In this document: in pieces, positions 16,694 to 25,901 of the stretch
Position numbering within the stretch: the first letter of the stretch is position 1
How the letters are laid out: each line of letters opens with the position of its first letter
Origin: Anabaena sp. UHCC 0187
GTDB lineage: Bacteria; Cyanobacteriota; Cyanobacteriia; Cyanobacteriales; Nostocaceae
Assembly (NCBI RefSeq): GCF_009712035.1
Contig: NZ_VILB01000003.1
Coordinates: 1-64,000, forward strand
Direction: 5' to 3'
Length of the DNA: 64,000 bases
The notes under the pieces: generated by a model
The model's input: only the letters and a program-made list of their open reading frames with translations
Databases searched by the model: none
Told to the model about the DNA's origin: nothing
Made by a program: the position numbers and the translations under genes

Positions 16694-17500
16694 ATGACAC
16701 TTTCCCTGAAAGATAATTTAAATTGGTTACAAGTGCAGCGTTATTGTGAACTTCTGCAAGTCTTAGTAGGAAGAAACCTGAAAGTACGCTATCGGGGTTC
16801 TTTTTTGGGGGTTTATTGGTCACTATTGAACCCGTTGATTATGACTGGGCTGTACACTGCCATTTTTGGTGCTACCTTTGCATCTTATTATGGTAACTCC
16901 ATCATGAACTATATGCTGGCAGCACTGACGGGACTGTTAGTAATCAATTTTTTCTCGGCTTGCACATCCCAAGCTTTATCCAGCGTGGTCGGAAATGGTG
17001 CATTATTAAATAAAATTCGCTTGCCAGTCAGTGTTTTCCCAGTATCAATGATTGCAGCGAATGTATTTCAGTTTTCAGTAGGAGCATTGCCGTTACTAGC
17101 GATTATGACTTTGATTAACTCCAAAAGTCTAGTCAATGTCCTAGCGTTGGTATTTCCATTTCTCGCACTGATTTTAGTTTCTACAGGAGTTGGATTTTTA
17201 GTCAGTGCTTTATACGTATTTTTTAGAGATTTACCTTACTTTTATGAATTAGTAGTATTTGTAATTTGGATTAGTAGCCCGATATTTTATCCAGCAGCTA
17301 TTGTCCCAAAGCAGGTAAAACAGTTTTTAGGCATTAATCCTTTATCCCCAATTATTGAAAGTCTGCGTCAGATTACATTATCAGGTTCTCCACCGGATTT
17401 AGGTTTGATTTGGGGGGCGTTACTGAGTGGCATCATTATTTTAGCCTTGGGATGGACTTGTTTTCATCTGTGGCGACATCAATTTATGGATTTGCTGTAA
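16694..17500 (+). CDS. ABC-2 type polysaccharide export permease, 268 aa
   Basis: This is the permease of a Wzm/KpsM/TagG-type exporter, which moves a lipid-linked glycan across the inner membrane. Six hydrophobic segments are visible. The cytoplasmic start contains the typical LLQVLVGRNLKVRYRGSFLG segment before the first membrane helix. The open frame begins at a GTG at 16673; the ATG at 16694 gives the better N-terminus. The ATPase gene starts at the very next base after the stop, so the two are translated together. It is the first gene of the 21-kb glycan locus. Confidence 0.93.
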   Translation: MTLSLKDNLNWLQVQRYCELLQVLVGRNLKVRYRGSFLGVYWSLLNPLIMTGLYTAIFGATFASYYGNSIMNYMLAALTGLLVINFFSACTSQALSSVVGNGALLNKIRLPVSVFPVSMIAANVFQFSVGALPLLAIMTLINSKSLVNVLALVFPFLALILVSTGVGFLVSALYVFFRDLPYFYELVVFVIWISSPIFYPAAIVPKQVKQFLGINPLSPIIESLRQITLSGSPPDLGLIWGALLSGIIILALGWTCFHLWRHQFMDLL

Positions 17501-18256
17501 ATGGAAGTAATACGTTTGGATAATGTTTCGCTGTGGAGAAGGACTCAAGAGGAATTTTCCTACGACTTAAAAAAAACGATCCTATCTGTGGTAGAGGGGA
17601 AATATCGCCAACCTGCCAAAAAATTAGTTTTAAATAATATTGACTTAGTGGTTGAAAAAGGCGAAAAAATAGGTATAATCGGTGCGAACGGTTCAGGTAA
17701 GTCCACTCTGTTAAAGATAATTTCTGGGATTCTTCAGCCGACAACTGGGACTGTCAGGGTTCGGGGTCAAGTTGCACCTTTAATTGAACTAGGAGCAGGT
17801 TTTGATGCGGAAATTTCTGTGATGGACAATATCCTCCTTTATGGTGTATTGTTGGGTTTTTCTAGGGCTGAGATGAAAGCAAGAGCGTGTTCTATTTTGG
17901 AGTTTGCCGAGTTGGAGGATTATGCTTTAGTTCCAGTTAAGGGTTTATCTTCGGGTATGGTGGCTCGTTTGGGTTTTGCTATTGCGACTGATGTGCAGCC
18001 GGATATTTTGATTTTAGATGAGGTTTTGTCGGTGGGAGATGAGAGTTTTAAGAATAAGTGTAAGCAAAGAATGGATAAGTTTTGGGATAATAATGTCACT
18101 ATTTTGGTAGTGTCGCATTCAATGGAGTTTATTCAACAGTCTTGTAATAGAGCTATTTGGTTAACTAAGGGTAATATAAAATTATCTGGAGAAGCTGATG
18201 AAGTTGTAAGATGCTATCTTGAAGGCGTAAACAACCCTCCAATAATTTCTAGTTAA
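17501..18256 (+). CDS. ABC-2 exporter ATP-binding protein (Wzt/KpsT type), 251 aa
   Basis: This is the ATPase partner of the preceding permease. The Walker A is GANGSGKST (about residue 63). The family-specific signature reads GLSSGMVARLGFA in place of LSGGQ, and the Walker B is ILILDEVLSVGD, followed by the switch His in VVSHS. The extra N-terminal 40 residues before the core are usual for glycan exporters. It ends at residue 251 and so lacks the long C-terminal carbohydrate-binding domain of some Wzt proteins; any chain-length or capping recognition must lie elsewhere. Confidence 0.94.
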   Translation: MEVIRLDNVSLWRRTQEEFSYDLKKTILSVVEGKYRQPAKKLVLNNIDLVVEKGEKIGIIGANGSGKSTLLKIISGILQPTTGTVRVRGQVAPLIELGAGFDAEISVMDNILLYGVLLGFSRAEMKARACSILEFAELEDYALVPVKGLSSGMVARLGFAIATDVQPDILILDEVLSVGDESFKNKCKQRMDKFWDNNVTILVVSHSMEFIQQSCNRAIWLTKGNIKLSGEADEVVRCYLEGVNNPPIISS

Positions 18257-18313
18257 ATTTTCAGAAGCAACTTAAATTACTGTATTTTTAAATATTGAAA
18301 TGTAAGTCTATCT

Positions 18314-21300
18314 ATGATTATGGGTAATAATAAATATATTGAATTGAACGAGTGTCCCTTTTGTCAATCTAAGAATTTAAAAAAACACGGAAAACGAGCA
18401 GATAATATTTGGGTTTTACTCTGCCAAGATTGTGGTTTAGGTTTTGTGGAAAAATATCCAGAAAATCTACAAGAACTTTATAGTTTAGATTATTATGAAA
18501 AACGAGGGATTGAAAATCCTGTCATTGGTTATACTAACTATAAAGAAATCAAGTATGACTACTTTTTATGGTCTATTGCACTTGTGGCAATAACAGAAAA
18601 GAAAGGTAGTTTATTTGATTTAGGATGTAGTAACGGTTTATTTTTAGATTTAGCTAAAAGTCATGGATTTTTTTCTTTAGCAGGACTTGAATTAAATCAA
18701 GATTATGCCCAAATTTGTCAAAAGAAAGGCTATGAAGTATTTAGTGAAGACTTTATCACCTTTCATCAGCCTGAAGAACAGCAGTATGATATTATAACGG
18801 CTTGGGCTGTTTTAGAACATATCCCACAATTATTACAAACATTAACCAAAATAAAGTCTTTATTAAATCAAGATGGGTGGTTGTTTTTTGAAGTTCCTTG
18901 TTTAACTTTCACAACAAGAGATCAATATTGGTATGACTCATCTTTAGAACATATTTATTATTTTACAGAAAAGAGTATTCAGAATATTCTCAAAGAATAT
19001 TTTTCTGATAATTATTCAGGAAAAGTAGTAGCTATACAAAACTTTGGAGCAACTTATGTAGGAGTAGCTAGTAATCAATATAACTCTAATTCCATCCTGA
19101 ATATTTTTCATGCTATTTTTCAAGATAAAATCGAAAAATTAACTAGGAATAATATTTCAGCAGAGCAAATTACCCATGCTTTGATTTTTTCAATCCGCTA
19201 CTTAGATGATCTAGCTATTGCCCATAAACTGCTAAATTTATTAACTCAGTATGAAAAATACAAATTAACTTTGTATGAACATAATATTCAATATTTAACT
19301 CAGCAATATATTAAATTATATCAAGATAATATAAGTTATTTGGAAGCAAAAAAATATTTTGTTCAAAATAATGACATACTTCATAATGAAAAACTACAAC
19401 TTCACAATGAAAAGCTACAACTTCACAATGAATTATCAGCTATTAAAAGTAGTAAATTCTGGAAAATAAGAGAAAAATGGTTTCAATTTAGGAAAAAAAT
19501 AGGTATAAATGATAATAGTGCATCACTTACTTTAAAAGGTCTAATTAAAACTTTAATAAAAAAAATTACAGTTAAATTTCAGAATCGTAATCCAATCATT
19601 AAATCAATTAGACAGAAAATTTGGGATTCAGAGAAACCATTAGTAAGTGTAATTATTCCCTGTTTTAATTACGGTCAATATGTTGAAGAAGCAATAGACT
19701 CCGTTCTTAATCAAACATTTCAGGATTTGGAAATTATCGTTGTAGATGGTGGTTCAACAGATAATTCAACAGTTACAACCCTAAAGTCTTTACAAAAGCC
19801 AAAAACAACTATTTATTACAGAGAAGGTCGTCATTTAGTAGGAGATAATAGAAACTTCGCTATAGAAAAAGCAAAAGGCAAGTATATTTGTTGTCTCGAT
19901 GCAGATGATAAAATCAAACCTACTTATTTAGAAAAGGCTCTCTTTTTATTAGAGATTTATGCTTATGATATTGTGTCCACATCAGTGCAATGTTTTGGTA
20001 ATTCCATAGAAACTTGGAATCTTGTACCTAGTCCCATATTGGAGGAAATTCTTAAAGCCAATCAAGTTTCCACTGTAGCTGTATTTTCTCAGCAGATGTG
20101 GGAAAAGGCTAATGGTTATCATGATTATGGTATAGGTAAAGATTATATTTCAGAAGATTGGGACTTATGGGTAAGAATGATGGCTATAGGTGCAAGGGTA
20201 AGCAATATTTCCGAACCCCTAATGCTGTATCGTATTCACAGTAGGCATACAAGCTTAAGTAGTCATCCTGAAAGTATTAGCTTGAAAGAGCAAGCAAAAA
20301 CTATTGCATTTTTTAATCAAAAATATCTCACTCATCAAGCCTATAAACGTTCTGGGAATAACAATCATACATACTACCAAGTTACTAATGGTAGTATAAA
20401 CTTAACCCAATCATACTTAGCACAAACCAAAGAAAAAAATAAACTTAAAATTCTTTTTGCTTTACCTTTTGTCATCACAGGAGGAGCAGATACTATATTA
20501 CTTCAGATTGCCAAATATTTCAGTGAAAATGATTTTGATATATCAGTAATGACAACTATCAAAACTGATGCTAATAAATTTGGTGATAATACACCTAAAT
20601 ATCAAGAAATTACTCAAGAAATATACCATCTATATGACTTTTTAGACTCTCAAGAAAAGTGGAAAGATTTTGTTTATTACTATCTTGAATCTCGTCAAAT
20701 TGACATCCTATTTATTGTTGGTTCAGCTTATTTTTATGATCTACTACCAGAGATAAAAAAAGATTTTCCTCATATCAAAATAGTAGATCAGCTTTTTAAT
20801 GAATATGGTCACATAGCCAATAACAGAAAGCACGCTGAATTGATTGATATGAATATCTTAGCAACTCAGATTATTCAGGACATCTTACTACAAGAATATC
20901 AAGAATCAAAGTCAAAAACTCGTGTTATCGTTCATGGAGTGGATACTCAAAAAGAATTCAATTCCATTAATATCAATCAGCAACTAATTAGAAACATCAT
21001 CCCTGAAGGTAAATTCATTGTCTCATATATGGGAAGGTTTTCAGAGGAAAAATGCCCTCTAAAATTTGTTGAGATAGTTGATAAATTACGAGACAATAAA
21101 GATATTTATTTTTTGCTGTTAGGGAATGGTCCTGAGTACGACTCAGTTAAATTTAAAATAGATAAATTAGGATTGCAGGACAAAATTTATGTTCCGGGTT
21201 TTGTTGATGACAATAAACCTTTCCTAAAAGCAACTGATTTATTAATTATTCCCTCAAGCATTGAAGGCATACCAATTATTCTTCTGGAGGGATTATCTTT

Positions 21301-21556
21301 AGGTGTACCTGTTATTGCTTCTAGGATTGGAGGTATTCCTGATATAATTACAGATAGTTATAATGGTTTTCTTTGTGATCCGAATAATACAGATGATTTT
21401 GTTAATACAATTATTAAGATATATTCAGATAAACATCTTCAAAGTCAACTAAAAACCAACGCTAGAACTTATGCAGAAGAAAAATTAGATATTACTAAAA
21501 TGAATAAGGAATATATTAATATTTTTATTTCCTTAGTTAAGAGTAATAACTTATAA
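18314..21556 (+). CDS. Multidomain methyltransferase-GT2-GT4 protein, 1080 aa
   Basis: Four parts can be read in order. Residues 14-42 form a zinc ribbon (CPFCQSKN and CQDCGLGF). Residues 85-220 are a SAM-dependent methyltransferase (LFDLGCSNGLFLDLA, then AWAVLEHIP). Residues 330-400 are helical and contain a triplicated LHNEKLQ unit. Residues 440-670 are a family 2 glycosyltransferase (VSVIIPCFNYGQYVEEAI, DADD near 527). Residues 709-1080 are a GT-B family 4 transferase with EGIPIILLEGLSLG near 982. The fusion could couple methylation, perhaps chain capping, to two sugar additions on the glycan. The exact sugars are unknown. It sits 57 bp after the exporter ATPase. Confidence 0.9.
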   Translation: MIMGNNKYIELNECPFCQSKNLKKHGKRADNIWVLLCQDCGLGFVEKYPENLQELYSLDYYEKRGIENPVIGYTNYKEIKYDYFLWSIALVAITEKKGSLFDLGCSNGLFLDLAKSHGFFSLAGLELNQDYAQICQKKGYEVFSEDFITFHQPEEQQYDIITAWAVLEHIPQLLQTLTKIKSLLNQDGWLFFEVPCLTFTTRDQYWYDSSLEHIYYFTEKSIQNILKEYFSDNYSGKVVAIQNFGATYVGVASNQYNSNSILNIFHAIFQDKIEKLTRNNISAEQITHALIFSIRYLDDLAIAHKLLNLLTQYEKYKLTLYEHNIQYLTQQYIKLYQDNISYLEAKKYFVQNNDILHNEKLQLHNEKLQLHNELSAIKSSKFWKIREKWFQFRKKIGINDNSASLTLKGLIKTLIKKITVKFQNRNPIIKSIRQKIWDSEKPLVSVIIPCFNYGQYVEEAIDSVLNQTFQDLEIIVVDGGSTDNSTVTTLKSLQKPKTTIYYREGRHLVGDNRNFAIEKAKGKYICCLDADDKIKPTYLEKALFLLEIYAYDIVSTSVQCFGNSIETWNLVPSPILEEILKANQVSTVAVFSQQMWEKANGYHDYGIGKDYISEDWDLWVRMMAIGARVSNISEPLMLYRIHSRHTSLSSHPESISLKEQAKTIAFFNQKYLTHQAYKRSGNNNHTYYQVTNGSINLTQSYLAQTKEKNKLKILFALPFVITGGADTILLQIAKYFSENDFDISVMTTIKTDANKFGDNTPKYQEITQEIYHLYDFLDSQEKWKDFVYYYLESRQIDILFIVGSAYFYDLLPEIKKDFPHIKIVDQLFNEYGHIANNRKHAELIDMNILATQIIQDILLQEYQESKSKTRVIVHGVDTQKEFNSININQQLIRNIIPEGKFIVSYMGRFSEEKCPLKFVEIVDKLRDNKDIYFLLLGNGPEYDSVKFKIDKLGLQDKIYVPGFVDDNKPFLKATDLLIIPSSIEGIPIILLEGLSLGVPVIASRIGGIPDIITDSYNGFLCDPNNTDDFVNTIIKIYSDKHLQSQLKTNARTYAEEKLDITKMNKEYINIFISLVKSNNL

Positions 21557-21594
21557 TTAAGTGTTCACAAATATAATTAGGTGCATTAAATTTC

Positions 21595-22593
21595 ATGGAA
21601 ATTAAAAACAAACGAGTTTTAGTTACAGGTTCAGATGGTTTTATCGGTAGCCATTTAGTCGAAAGGTTATTAGAGGAGGGCTGTAAAATTAAAGCATTTG
21701 TCTATTATAACTCTTTTAACTCTTGGGGATGGCTTGATTCTTTATCAGAAGAAAAACTGAATAATATTGAAATATTCGCTGGAGATATTCGTGATCCCAA
21801 TGGTGTAGAAATGGCAATGAAAGGATGTGATGTGGTCTTTCATTTAGCTGCTTTAATTGCTATTCCTTTCTCTTATCACTCCCCTGATTCTTATGTGGAC
21901 ACCAATATCAAGGGAACATTAAATGTGCTACAGTCTGCCAAAAAGCTAGGGGTTGAAAAAGTTTTAATTACATCTACTTCTGAGGTTTATGGGACTGCGA
22001 ACTATGTGCCTATTGACGAAAAACATCCATTTCAAGGACAATCTCCCTACAGTGCGACTAAAATTGGTGCTGATAGATTAGCAGAATCATTTTATCGGTC
22101 GTTTAATTTACCCGTTGTGATTGTCCGTCCTTTTAACACCTATGGACCAAGACAGTCAGCGCGTGCTGTTATTCCCACGATTATTACTCAATTGTTAGCA
22201 GGGGCAACAGAGATTAAATTAGGAAGTCTTGAGCCAACTCGTGATTTTAATTATGTGAAAGATACAACAAATGCTTTTGTAGAAATTGCCAAATCGGATC
22301 TAACAATAGGAGAAGAAATTAATATTGCTACTGGAGTGGAAATATCCGTTGGAGAGATGGCTAAGGAGCTAATAAAACAACTAAATCCTCATGCTAATAT
22401 TATTAGCGATAATGATCGGTTACGCCCTACTAAATCAGAAGTTAATAGATTATTAGGATGTAATAAAAAAATCTTGTCCCTTACCGATTGGAGTCACCAA
22501 TATGATTTAGCTAAAGGATTAGCTGAAACTATCAAATGGTTTAAGAATAAGGAAAATTTATCGAAGTATAAAGCTAATATTTATAATGTTTAG
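21595..22593 (+). CDS. LegB-like NAD-dependent nucleotide-sugar 4,6-dehydratase, 332 aa
   Basis: This extended SDR has GSDGFIGSHL at residues 12-21 and the catalytic Ser/Tyr/Lys region (TSTSEVYG near 129; YSATK near 152). The strings FNSWGWLD, ALIAIPFSY and FNTYGPRQSARAVIPTII strongly recall the subgroup that includes LegB, the dehydratase of nonulosonic acid synthesis. The likely reaction is NDP-sugar 4,6-dehydration to a 4-keto-6-deoxy sugar. No neuB-type synthase is in the window, so legionaminic acid itself is not indicated. The next gene, a nucleotidyltransferase, starts 18 bp downstream and probably supplies its substrate. Confidence 0.88.
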   Translation: MEIKNKRVLVTGSDGFIGSHLVERLLEEGCKIKAFVYYNSFNSWGWLDSLSEEKLNNIEIFAGDIRDPNGVEMAMKGCDVVFHLAALIAIPFSYHSPDSYVDTNIKGTLNVLQSAKKLGVEKVLITSTSEVYGTANYVPIDEKHPFQGQSPYSATKIGADRLAESFYRSFNLPVVIVRPFNTYGPRQSARAVIPTIITQLLAGATEIKLGSLEPTRDFNYVKDTTNAFVEIAKSDLTIGEEINIATGVEISVGEMAKELIKQLNPHANIISDNDRLRPTKSEVNRLLGCNKKILSLTDWSHQYDLAKGLAETIKWFKNKENLSKYKANIYNV

Positions 22594-22611
22594 TAGGGAG
22601 AATATTTTAAG

Positions 22612-23322
22612 ATGAGAGCCATTATTTTAGCCGGTGGAAAAGGGACTCGATTAAAGCCATATACAGTGACTATTCCTAAACCCCTCGTTCCGATTGGTGG
22701 TGAAATGCCCATATTAGAAATTATCATTCGTCAATTAGCAGTAGCAGGATTTGATCATATTACGTTAGCTGTTAATCATCTGGCAAATTTGATTATGGCT
22801 TTTTTTGGTGATGGTTCTTTATGGAATGTGAAAATTGATTATTCTTTAGAAGAAAGTCCTCTTAGTACCATTGGACCTTTAACTTTAATCCCTGATTTGC
22901 CTGATAATTTTTTAGTGATGAATGGTGATATTCTTTGTAATTTGAACTACCTAGATTTTTACGATTATCATATTCAAGCTGATAATGATGTTACAGTCTC
23001 AACTTTTAAAAGAGAGTCAAAAATTGATTTTGGAGTTTTGAAATACAATGAGGAAAATTTAATTTGTTCCTTTATTGAAAAACCTACTTACTACTTTGAT
23101 GTAAGCATGGGAATTTATTGTCTTAATCGTCGGGTTGTTGAGCAACTGACTAAAGGTGAACCTTATGGCTTTGATAATTTAATGATAGATGGAATTAAAA
23201 ATAAAAATAAAATCTTAGTAAAACCGTTTGATGGTTATTGGCTAGATATTGGTCGTCCTGAAGATTATGAAAATGCTAATGAAAATTATGATCAACTTAA
23301 AATTAAATTGGGTTTAACATGA
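22612..23322 (+). CDS. Sugar-phosphate nucleotidyltransferase, 236 aa
   Basis: The protein activates a sugar-1-phosphate with an NTP. The N-terminal signature LAGGKGTRLKPYT and the following IPKPLVPIGG are classic, and the metal-binding Asp occurs in NGDILC near residue 105. At 236 residues it is the short, hexapeptide-free form. Its position between a LegB-like dehydratase and an SDR reductase suggests that it makes the NDP-sugar for that branch. The nucleotide (GDP, CDP, UDP or dTDP) cannot be told from sequence. It overlaps the next gene by 4 bp (ATGA). Confidence 0.9.
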   Translation: MRAIILAGGKGTRLKPYTVTIPKPLVPIGGEMPILEIIIRQLAVAGFDHITLAVNHLANLIMAFFGDGSLWNVKIDYSLEESPLSTIGPLTLIPDLPDNFLVMNGDILCNLNYLDFYDYHIQADNDVTVSTFKRESKIDFGVLKYNEENLICSFIEKPTYYFDVSMGIYCLNRRVVEQLTKGEPYGFDNLMIDGIKNKNKILVKPFDGYWLDIGRPEDYENANENYDQLKIKLGLT

Positions 23323-24182
23323 AAGTTTTAATAACTGGATCAAATGGGTTTACTGGTACTCATTTAGTTAAATATTTACAAGAAAATTCTCAGATAAAAA
23401 TCAACTGTGTTAATCGTAATAAACAAAAAAATCATAATGATCTTATTTGTGATTTAACCGATTATAACTTAGTTGAAAATTTAATTCAGGAAATTCAACC
23501 AGATAGAATTTATCATCTAGCGGGAAGTTTTACTAATGATTATTCTATAGATTATGCTAATAATGTTATATCTACCAAAAATATCCTAGATAGTCTTCTT
23601 AAAGCCAAAATATCTTGTCGAGTATTATTAATTGGAAGTGCGGCTGAGTATGGTTTAATTAAAGAAGAAGATAATCCAATCAAGGAAGATCATCCCTTAG
23701 ATCCAGTTAGTATTTATGGCTTAACTAAAGTCTATCAAACCCATTTAATGCAATTTTATTGTCAAGTTCATGATCTGGATATAGTTATGGCTCGTACCTT
23801 TAACTTATTAGGAGAAAATATCTCTAGGCAACTTTTTATAGGTCGAGTCTATCAACAGATAGAACAATATAAAAAAGGTGAAATAGAGAAAATAATTTTA
23901 GGTAATTTAGACAGTAAAAGGGATTATATTACTGTGGATGAAGCAATTAAAGATTACGAAATAGTGATGAATCATGGTAAAAAGGGAGAAGTTTATAACA
24001 TAGGAAGTGGAAGGTCTGTAATTTTATCTCACCTTCTCGAACGAATTTTACTTGCCAATGATCTCAATTTGAGTATATTTGAAATCAAATCAAGGAATTT
24101 TATTAACAAACTCAATGTTAATGATATTTTTTCTGATATATCGAAAATTAATTTATTAAGGATGATTAAACATGAAAATTAA
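23319..24182 (+). CDS. NAD(P)-dependent SDR, nucleotide-sugar reductase/epimerase, 287 aa
   Basis: This extended SDR has the Rossmann motif TGSNGFTGTHLVKYL at the very N-terminus and the catalytic YGLTKVYQ segment near residue 136; Ser is in IGSAAEYG. The size and the RTFNLLGENISRQLFIG region resemble GDP-6-deoxy-mannose reductase (Rmd) and related 4-reductases. It could complete the sugar made by the dehydratase two genes upstream. The start codon overlaps the previous stop, so the set is translationally coupled. Product stereochemistry cannot be predicted. Confidence 0.82.
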   Translation: MKVLITGSNGFTGTHLVKYLQENSQIKINCVNRNKQKNHNDLICDLTDYNLVENLIQEIQPDRIYHLAGSFTNDYSIDYANNVISTKNILDSLLKAKISCRVLLIGSAAEYGLIKEEDNPIKEDHPLDPVSIYGLTKVYQTHLMQFYCQVHDLDIVMARTFNLLGENISRQLFIGRVYQQIEQYKKGEIEKIILGNLDSKRDYITVDEAIKDYEIVMNHGKKGEVYNIGSGRSVILSHLLERILLANDLNLSIFEIKSRNFINKLNVNDIFSDISKINLLRMIKHEN

Positions 24183-24229
24183 TAAAGCGTATATAAAATT
24201 ATTTTTTAACCTAATTCAATCTAAAATCT

Positions 24230-25162
24230 ATGTCTCATATATCTGTAGTGATTCCAGTATATAAAGCAGAGAAATGTCTGCATGAACTTTACGCAAGACT
24301 CAAAGAATCTTTAGAGATTATTTCTGAAGATTTTGAGATTGTTTTAGTAGAAGATTGTGGAGGCGATCGCTCTTGGGAGATTATCTTAGAATTAGCAAAT
24401 CAAGACACCAGAGTTAAAGGTATTCAATTTAGTCGCAATTTTGGGCAACACTATGGGATAACAGCAGGATTGGATCACTGTAATGGAGATTGGGTCGTAG
24501 TTATGGATTGTGATTTGCAGGATCGTCCAGAAGAAATCCCTAAACTTTATGCTAAAGCCCAAGAAGGGTATGATGTCGTTTTGGCAAAAAGGAAAAATAG
24601 ACAGGATGCTTTTCTCAAAAAACTAACTTCTAAACTGTTTTATCAAGTTTTTAACTACTTGGTAGATTTAAAGTATGATGCTGAGGTCGGTAACTTTAGG
24701 ATTATCTCTAGGAAAGTGGTATCTAATTTTTGTCTAATTCGGGAGCAATTAAGGTTTTTTGGTGGTTTAGTTGATTGGATGGGGTTTCCGACTGCTAGTA
24801 TTGAGGTTAAACATGATTCTCGTCTAGAAGGGAAAAGCACCTATACTTTTAATAAACTTTGGAAATTAGCTACTGATACGATTATTGCCTATTCAGATAA
24901 ACCATTACGTTTATCTGTTAAAATCGGTTTTATGATTGCATTTTTGGCTTTTCTAGGAGGAATCTATCTAATTATTAGAGCTATCTTATTTGGAACTCCT
25001 GTAATCGGTTGGAGTAGTTTAATTGTTTCTTTATATTTTTTAGGAGGAATTATTATTTCTATCTTAGGAATCATGGGTATTTATTTAGGTAAAACCTTTG
25101 ATGAAACAAAAAAAAGACCATTATATTTAGTGAGAGATTCAACTAATTTAGATTTTAAATAA
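24230..25162 (+). CDS. GtrB/DPM1-like polyprenyl-phosphate glycosyltransferase, 310 aa
   Basis: This family 2 transferase attaches a sugar to undecaprenyl phosphate. The GT2 core is clear: SVVIPVYKAE at the start, VLVEDCGGDRSWE, and the metal-binding DCDLQDRPEEIPKL near residue 90. The segment FSRNFGQHYGITAGLD is typical of the group. Two C-terminal membrane helices (about 228-250 and 262-285) anchor it, as in GtrB and ArnC-type enzymes. The donor is unknown. A lipid-linked sugar would be used by a periplasmic GT-C enzyme, and the polytopic protein at 27934-29562 is a possible partner. Confidence 0.92.
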   Translation: MSHISVVIPVYKAEKCLHELYARLKESLEIISEDFEIVLVEDCGGDRSWEIILELANQDTRVKGIQFSRNFGQHYGITAGLDHCNGDWVVVMDCDLQDRPEEIPKLYAKAQEGYDVVLAKRKNRQDAFLKKLTSKLFYQVFNYLVDLKYDAEVGNFRIISRKVVSNFCLIREQLRFFGGLVDWMGFPTASIEVKHDSRLEGKSTYTFNKLWKLATDTIIAYSDKPLRLSVKIGFMIAFLAFLGGIYLIIRAILFGTPVIGWSSLIVSLYFLGGIIISILGIMGIYLGKTFDETKKRPLYLVRDSTNLDFK

Positions 25163-25180
25163 CTTCTCAGATAACATTCC

Positions 25181-25891
25181 ATGACACAAACAAGTCCAAA
25201 AAATAATCAAATTTTAATTAAGGAAACTCCTTGGGATGAAAATATTTTAGGAATCAATACTTTTGAAATTATTGTTCCATCTGAAGAACTGTTATTTTCA
25301 GGCATAAATCAAATTATAAAAAATGCAGAAAAAGGACATTATACAATTAAAGTAGATCCTCTTTGGAATACTAAAGTTTTATCTGATTGTGATTTTTATT
25401 ATTGTGATACGTTAATACAACCATCTTGCTACTTTTCCAGCTTTATTCCTTATTATCACTCTAAAATTCATCTTTCTCAAACAAATTCTTTAGAAGAATT
25501 AATTAGTATTTGTGATGGTGCTTTCGCTCATGGTAGGTTTCACCGTGACTTCAACATAGATAAAAAACAAGCAGATTCAAGATATAATTCATGGTTATGT
25601 CAATTGTTTAATGATGAAAAAGTATGGGGTTTAATGTATGACCAAGAATTAGCAGGATTTTGGGGATTTTCTACTCAAAATATCCTGCTTCATGCTTTGA
25701 AATCCAATTTTAGAGAAAAAGGCATGGCAAAATATTTCTGGAGTATAGCTTGCCAAGAAATGTTTAAATTAGGTCATCAGGAAATTATTAGTTCAATATC
25801 TGCTTCTAATCTGGCGGTACTCAATCTTTATAGATCATTAGGGTTCACTTTTAAAAATGCTCAAGATGTTTACCACTTATTAATTCAGTAG
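25181..25891 (+). CDS. wecD: WecD-like dTDP-amino-sugar N-acetyltransferase (GNAT), 236 aa
   Basis: The N-terminus has ETPWDENILGINTFEI, the two-part lead typical of WecD/RffC, which acetylates the 4-amino group of dTDP-4-amino-4,6-dideoxygalactose. GRFHRDFNIDKKQADSRY near residue 125 is another shared segment. The acetyl-CoA binding region lies at about 175-220 (FREKGMAKYFW; SASNLAVLNLYRSLGF). A WecE-like aminotransferase two genes downstream makes the expected substrate, which strengthens the call. Start ATG at 25181. I am less sure of the exact substrate than of the GNAT fold. Confidence 0.72.
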   Translation: MTQTSPKNNQILIKETPWDENILGINTFEIIVPSEELLFSGINQIIKNAEKGHYTIKVDPLWNTKVLSDCDFYYCDTLIQPSCYFSSFIPYYHSKIHLSQTNSLEELISICDGAFAHGRFHRDFNIDKKQADSRYNSWLCQLFNDEKVWGLMYDQELAGFWGFSTQNILLHALKSNFREKGMAKYFWSIACQEMFKLGHQEIISSISASNLAVLNLYRSLGFTFKNAQDVYHLLIQ

Positions 25892-25901
25892 GGTAATAAC
25901 G

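Noticed and set aside
21595-24182. Calling the three genes a legionaminic acid pathway
   Set aside because: Only the dehydratase resembles that pathway; synthase, cytidylyltransferase and acetyltransferase partners of that route are not visible.
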